A DNA stretch of 64,000 bases, taken from Diadema setosum. Taxonomy: Eukaryota; Echinodermata; Echinoidea; Diadematoida; Diadematidae. Positions 58,614 through 64,000 of this stretch are shown one piece after another; within the stretch, counting starts at the first letter, position 1; each line of letters starts with the position of its first letter. The stretch spans positions 17,434,844-17,498,843 of the forward strand of contig CM067075.1 in NCBI GenBank assembly GCA_033980235.1, in the 5' to 3' direction. The notes beneath the pieces are model-generated. The model was not told the DNA's origin and ran no database searches. It saw only the letters and a program-made list of their open reading frames with translations. A program made the position numbers and the translations under genes.

Positions 58614-60199
58614 AAAGAATACACATAGCCATTCGTTCAGTTTATATGTATTTCAAGGAAAGTGAACACTCAACACGTTTATGACAAACATGGCTTTGTA
58701 ATTTTTTGCCAGTTATGTGAAACTGTTGTCACACATTGTCAAGACATACTATAGACCTATTGGGAGAACCATGCATTATGGCAGAGGCATACCAATCGCC
58801 ATAGAGACATTTCTAGTTGAGCATTTGACATGAGATTTGGCACATGTGACCAATATAAGTTGTAGTTGTGCAAAACACATTTTTTTTTTTTTTGTCGGAG
58901 TTGAACAATGCACTGCTATGATACAAGCATTTTTTTTTGTGTGTAGAAAGCATGCAAAACTAGTTAAGCACTGACAGCACAAACCTCCCCCCCCCCCCCC
59001 CCCAGCATCTTGGCGACAAAATTTGGCATGCGTGACACCCACATCGTAATATACAAGATTGTGTCATGAGATTTTTTGAAACAACCAATTTCTGATTTTA
59101 ATTAATTGATTATGCAAATTAAGCCCAAGATCATATTTTAGCCAAATTAAAAGCATTCAGAGTCTACTTTTTGATGTGTATATCTTTTTTAGTGTGTTCA
59201 GCAATTGTACGTCATAAAAACTTCCAAATGTCATTTCAATCCTTATTATTTTATTGTTTTTGGAATTTCTTATGTATTTCTTTGTTTTTCGACTTTTGTT
59301 TTTTTTTGTTTTTCTTTGTTTTTTTATTGGAAATTGTCACTGACATTTTCTACCATAGCACAAAATCGATGAATGCAAGTGATTAATTGTAAAAATAATC
59401 AGGTTTTTATGACTTTCGTGACGGGCACTGTTTTCCATAGGAAATGTACACAAAATCACAAAATTGTGCCCGTTTTGGGATGACATGCCATACAAAAATG
59501 GGCGTGGCTTAAAAGAACGCAACGAGGGCTTCTCGCGTTACAGAATTATAGCGCGAAACGTCGAGGGGGCAGATTCTGCCCCCCCGGCCCTCTTAAGGTT
59601 AAGGTATTTTGCAAGCAGACCAAAAAAAAAAAAAAAAGCTGACAAAAACATAACTTCCTTGGCAGAGGTAATACTTCTGGATTGAGCTCACTCCCTCAGT
59701 TTTTCAGCATTTGATTTGAAATTTTGAACATGTGACCACTATAATATGTACTTGCACAAACTTCATCTTTCATCAATGTCGAACACTGTTCCCATGGTAA
59801 AAGCAGTTTTTTAATGCAAATCATACTTATTACCTGTCCAGTGGATTGAGCTAACTTCCTCAATTTTTGAGAATTTGTATTTAGATTTGGCACATGTGAC
59901 CACTAGAGTTTTAAGATATGCAAAACACATCTTTTGTCAGAGTTGAAAACTTGTCATGGTAAAAGATTTTTTTCCAATAAAAAGCATACTCAAATGTTTT
60001 GAATTGAGCAAACTCCCTCAGTTTTTAGCATACAACTTGAAATCTTACACTAAGGACATTTTATACAATTGTTGATGCGCAAGCTTCATGTTTAGTCTAT
60101 CTCAAACCATGTGTTGCCATGGTAACAACTTTTTGGATTAATACACATTATTGTAAATTTAGCTAACTTCCTCAATTTTTGAGCATCTGACTGGAAACT

Positions 60200-61380
60200 T
60201 TAGGGTGGCACAAGGTCCCTTGGGGGGAGGGGAATGGCACAATGACCTGTGGGGAGAGGGAAAAAAATTAGGGAATCTTTTTTATCTTCTTCACTTGTTG
60301 CGTTACATATTTTCAAGTGTGCAGGATAATTTCTGCAGGCAGACAAGGATTTTTCTGAGTTTTGCATGCGTGTTACCCACTGGACGCATGTTCTCGCGTG
60401 ACCTGTATGTCAGGCATGTGGGTGGCACGTCACAGCTTGCAAAACTGATCTGTGGTAGTTATGCGTGACATACGGGCACTGCGAAGTACCTGCATCCCAT
60501 CTGCATTTTGCCTGCATGGGAGTTGCCTGTGAGGTGTGAGCAAGTGGTTGAGTGGATGGAAACACATTCATTTCTCAACTAGTTTTCCTGGGATAAAGAT
60601 GCCCCGTCAATGGAAAGGGAACAAGGGCAGAGACAGTCCAGTGGAGGGCAGGCCACTGAGCCCTGAAGATTCACAACAAGTAGTCATTGCTGAAATTCAT
60701 TGGACTGATGAAGTTTGAACTGTGAATGATACCTAATTGTTTCTTGATGCAAGCCCTGTTAACCATCCTGTAGAGATCTTCTTTCTTCGAAACCAGGCTG
60801 ACAACTCAGTGAAGGAATCCCTCTGAAGGACTGTTTATAATTATATGGCAGAAGTCATCACAGAATGTCACTCGGGAACTTTCGCTACATGATGGGAGGA
60901 CCAAGAGCTGTGACAGTCCCAGCAATCGAACTCCCATCTCAATTTCTTAGCAGTTTCTTTTTTCTGTGTGGACGCAGACGCGGGTTCTCCAGGACTGGGC
61001 CACTGTGGTCCTCATAACACCATATTTTCCCAAGAGAGTGTGGTTTCCAAAACTCCCGAGTCTGCTGGTGGGTTGTCCAAGAACGCTCCCCAACAGACCA
61101 GACCTACGACTCCAGCTCTTGTTGGGCGAGCCACATCCCCGCCTAAGCCCACTCCACCTGACTGCGTGGCCCTTATCCAGAAAACCAGCACAGTGGCCGG
61201 CCTCACCGAGCTTGCAGCCTCACTAGTACCCAGCTCCCACAGGGAATCGACTGTCCACACCTACTAGTTGTGCCTAGCAGGCTTTTCCAATTGGTGCACT
61301 GAGGGTGGCATAAACCCCCGCTCAGCACCTTTGAATAATAACTCACTGGCTTCCTAGTCCACTGGTTTGACAAGGGCCTG
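60200..61380 (+). other. Unclassified stretch, possibly 5' part of the DIRS-like remnant
   Basis: 60200-60590 has no recognised repeat. 60590-61380 is unusually GC-rich and has Pro/Thr/Ser-rich overlapping frames. LTGFLVHWFDKGLTLNSG (~61340-61395) leads straight into the tyrosine recombinase remnant, so part of this region probably encoded its N-terminal portion. Several stops interrupt it. Confidence 0.4.
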
Positions 61381-61680
61381 ACCCTCAATTCGGGGGTTTA
61401 CAGGTCTGCCATTGCTGCTATTCACAAAGGTTTCGATGATGGCTCGACGGTCTCCAACACATCCACCTTAACCAACTTCTAAGGCGTTCTTCCTCAGGCG
61501 GCTGCCCATTCGCAGACTGTTACCCTCATGGAGCCTGCTGAAAGTCATAGAGGCCCTTGGGGTCACCGAGTTTTTGAGCCCCTAGCAGAGGCCTCGCTGT
61601 GTGACCTCTCTATCAAAACCCTCTTCCTGATGGTCATAGCTTCAGGACAGTGGCGTTCGACACTTCAAAAAGACTGAAAG
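61380..61680 (+). pseudogene. DIRS-like retroelement tyrosine recombinase remnant
   Basis: Reads NSGVYRSAIAAIHKGFDDGS then a stop; after a frameshift FFLRRLPIRRLLPSWSLLKV and IEALGV; after another, FEPLAEASLCDLSIKTLFLM then VIASGQWRSTLQK. The pattern RSAIAAIHxGF, FLRRxPxRxLLPxWSL, FEPLxEASLxDLSIKT and ASGQRRSTL is that of the N-terminal and core start of tyrosine recombinases of DIRS-type retroelements in aquatic animals. It ends before the catalytic H-x-x-R...Y region. At least two frameshifts and a stop make it dead. Confidence 0.7.
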
Positions 61681-62811
61681 GTTTTGCTTACGATTTTGTG
61701 TGCAAATGAAATATGAAATTCAACTTTTTGGCTGATTCTGATCTGATGTCAAGTTGTGCATAATTTGTAATAATCAATAAAACTGCTGATATTATAGCAA
61801 AAAGGCATACAATAGTCGTCACCACGTATGCTTATTTTGTGTATCATGAGACAGGCAAACGTGAGGAAAGAATCAAGACTGACAGATCTAGACTCCAAGT
61901 GACTAGAACTTGAAACTAAGGCATGGCATGGCTCTTAAACCCACATGTAGCATCTACATGAGTGCTATAGACTCACGTTAATTTGGGGGGAAAGACATTG
62001 CAAAATGTCAACCATTAAATTGCAATGCAGCTTAAGGAAAATAATGAAAAAGTGGTAACAAACAGCTATGGTTCATTTCATTATTCAAGGTTCCTTATGC
62101 CAAAGGTTTGTTATTCCGAAGGTCGGGCTGAAGGTATGTTAATCCGAAAATTAAAAAAGATTTGTTAAAGGTACCATAAAGGTACCATATGCCTGCTAAC
62201 AGGGTGAAGAAACGATGGGCGTTCAGAGAGGAGGTGTTCAAAATGTGTTCATTAGACAAAATGGTATAAATTACTGACTCACTATGCAGAGTATGTTTTG
62301 TACTAAGTTGTGTAGAAGGCAATTATAATTTACAAAGACCACATGACAAAAATAAATCTGGATAATTTTGTTTAGTAATTTCCCGTTTTGGCATAAAAAG
62401 ATCATTCTTTGGACCATGGAGCTCTGACAGCTCCATTTTGCACCATACAGCATGCTGACAATAGGGCTGGTGGGACCGAGGGGCCTCGCGCCCCCCACTT
62501 TTTTTGCACCTGTACATAGGAATACATAGGGTGTCACTACTTTGGGCACGCCCCCCCCCCCCCCACACACTTTTTTTCACCCCAGAAGTAGCATTGGAAA
62601 TAGAATTAAACCTTTGAACGCGGTAAGGCGTTAGTTTTTTTGTTTTTGTTTTTTGCGCTGGCGCTGAAGACTTTTGTTGTTGTTGTTGTGGCTTGTCAGC
62701 TAAGAAACCAGGAAGTGGCATCCAGAAGTTGCGCTGGAGGCCTTTTTTTTTTTTTTTTTTTTTTTGCTTGTTAGCTGATAAAACCTGGAAGTGGGCCCCC
62801 TCCCCCATTTT
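61681..62811. other. Repeat-rich stretch without gene
   Basis: 62088-62160 carries a short TTCGTTATTCCGAAGG-type cluster (TTTGTTATTCCGAAGGTC, GTTAATCCGAAAATTAAA), the same family as inside the 11.4-kb element. C15 (~62550-62564), (GTT)n (62674-62688) and T22 (62743-62765) runs follow. Two similar AAGAAACCAGGAAGTGGCATC / AAAACCTGGAAGTGGGC pieces at 62702 and 62779 suggest a small duplication. Confidence 0.4.
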
Positions 62812-63650
62812 TATGCCTCGCCGGAGGCATTATGTTTTTTTCAGGTTGTCCCTTCGTCCGTCCTTCCCTCCTTTCGTCCGTAATCAATTTTGTGGACAAC
62901 GTAACTAAAAAAACATTTGAGGTATCGTAATGAAACTTAGCATGTTTATGTATGAGTGGACAAAGTTGTGCCTATCAACTTTTGGGTGCACATGCTCAAG
63001 GTCAAAAGGTCAAATGCTCAAAATTTCACTATTTCCCGCATATCTATGCAATGCCTAATGATATTTTCTTGAAACTTAGTGTATACATGAACTATCAAAT
63101 AAAGATTCTCCAGATAGTGTTTTGGGTCGTCAGGTCATAGTTCAAAGATCAAGTAAAAATGTTAAAATTTCACTTTTTCTCCATATCTCACAAATGGTTC
63201 AAGGTATCTTCATGGAACTTTATAGTACATATGCATGTCCTGACTGGCAGTGATTATCTAGGGAATTTAGGGATCATGGGTCAAAGTTCATGGGGGTCAA
63301 TGGTCAAGGTCAACTCTTCAATTTTCACCATTTCACTCTTATCTATGCAATGCCTGCAGGATTTTTCTTGAAACTTAGTGTATGCATGTATTACCAAATA
63401 GAGATTCTCTTGGGAGTTTCTTGCCAAAAGGTCAAAGGTCAAGTGAAAGTGCTAAATTTCACTTCATCCTTGTAAAAGGTTCAAAAATTCAATTAAAAAT
63501 CCTCAAATCCCCCAAAAAACCTGCACTTAGACGACATAGCCATCCATCCAATTAGACCTACTTCAAGGAAAGTGACATTTTACTATAGACCTTTTAGGAG
63601 AACCATGCATTATGACGGAGGCATATCAGTCACCATAGCGATATTTCTAG
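62812..63650 (+). mobile_element. ATGCCTCC (DR1-rich) HINE-like element, near complete
   Basis: Starts TATGCCTCGCCGGAGGCATT; (GTCC)n; AATTTTGTGGACAACGTAAC; CAAAGGTCA-type blocks with perfect DR1 at 63429-63441; ends GACGGAGGCATATCAGTCAC then CATAGCGATATTTCTAG, followed by TT. Shorter than other copies, through loss of internal blocks. Confidence 0.78.
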
Positions 63651-64000
63651 TTGAAAATGTGGCGCTGGCCATGGACTATATCTTTGCGCAATAACTACGA
63701 GACACATACAAACACTTCAGAGAGAAAGTACTCAAGAGTGTGTACTGTTCATCATTCGGGTGTACAAGGTAATTGATGCAGAGCGCAAACCACACTGCAG
63801 CAATGCTGCAAATTGGAGTGCGAGAACAAATCTTTTTCAGAGTATGGTGATCTAGCGCAAACACCCCACCAGGAGCTGATCTCCCCTGCAGAGAGTGGGT
63901 AACCCTAAATCTTCGTGAAACCCCAAACAGGAACTGACCCCGAAACTATGGAGAATGGCTCGCATATGTTTTGTGTAATCCGTGAAGTTCTTCCGATCAT
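63651..64000. other. Terminal stretch, nothing recognised
   Basis: No exon of PSMD11 or other gene and no repeat family seen. AACCCTAAATC / AAACCCCAAACAGGAACTGA-type phrases are weakly repetitive. Confidence 0.35.

Larger units (their letters stand above)
57267..58816 (+). mobile_element. ATGCCTCC (DR1-rich) HINE-like element with clean empty site
   Basis: Starts TATGCCTCTACCATGAACTG then TCACTGGAGG; (GTCC)n; tandem CAAGGTCAA blocks; ends GGCAGAGGCATACCAATCGC then CATAGAGACATTTCTAG. The flanks join without duplication inside an X-box unit, between T residues. 58151-58613 is a further inserted MITE. Confidence 0.78.
55470..60200 (+). repeat. X-box unit array interrupted by two ATGCCTCC elements
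   Basis: Array pieces lie at 55470-55777, 57060-57266 and 58817-60200. The third continues exactly where the second stops: CAGTTTT at 57266 and TTGAGCATTTGACATG at 58817 together give the standard unit phrase CAGTTTTTGAGCATTTGAC. The piece at 55470 has a 5'-like region (GCCCCACCCAGTCCGGTATA). A perfect X-box is at 60113-60126; many units are decayed (ATTTGCCAT, CACTGCTATGATAC). A C17 run at 58987 and TGCCCCCCCGGCC near 59577 mark later insertions. Confidence 0.65.

Noticed and set aside
54667..64000. Looked for the final PSMD11 exon (C-terminal ~46 residues)
   Set aside because: No segment matches the conserved end of the PCI wing and C-terminal helix; the last exon is probably beyond the window.

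Overview
This is animal nuclear DNA: one intron-rich protein-coding gene whose introns are almost solid transposon. The nine recognisable exons (3001-54666, + strand) encode residues ~31 to 376 of PSMD11/Rpn6, the ~420-residue PCI-domain subunit of the 26S proteasome lid. All junctions are GT-AG and the reading phases join without a gap, so the locus looks functional. The first ~30 and last ~46 codons are not seen and probably lie outside the window. Introns run from 3.0 to 16.7 kb. AT-rich sequence, dense MITEs, GGCCTAGGCC-type motifs, a 2A-bearing non-LTR retrotransposon, a DIRS-like tyrosine recombinase remnant and AGCTCACCTG-type elements suggest a marine invertebrate deuterostome, most likely an echinoderm. 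This is inference from style; I cannot name the species.

Layout: 1-3000 is non-coding upstream or intron DNA with a TTTACAC-ended MITE. 3103-12213 holds MITEs, a TA-flanked Tc1/mariner-like element and a long AGCTCACC element. 12344-15388 holds arrays built round GTTGCCATGGTAAC. The 16.7-kb intron 15501-32180 is a stack of nested insertions: a minus-strand LINE is split by a small palindromic MITE, that MITE by an ATGCCTCC element, and that element by an 11.4-kb TTA-flanked element containing satellites and inverted arrays. 32264-54614 holds more ATGCCTCC elements (rich in AGGTCAAAGGTCA), more GTTGCCATGGTAAC arrays, TTAA-flanked palindromic MITEs and a tandem pair of tRNA-derived fold-back SINEs. 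54667-64000 is the start of the last intron, with further copies and a DIRS-like remnant.

Two repeat families dominate. Both have a 5' terminal repeat matched by an inverted copy ~30 bp inside the 3' end, then a small hairpin, then CTAG, and they sit between T residues without a target duplication. I interpret them as non-autonomous Helentron-like (HINE) elements. One carries many RFX X-box-like palindromes, the other many DR1 nuclear-receptor-like sites, so the introns of a housekeeping proteasome gene carry dozens of candidate transcription-factor sites. There are no bacterial-type genes, CRISPR arrays or intact transposase/reverse transcriptase genes.
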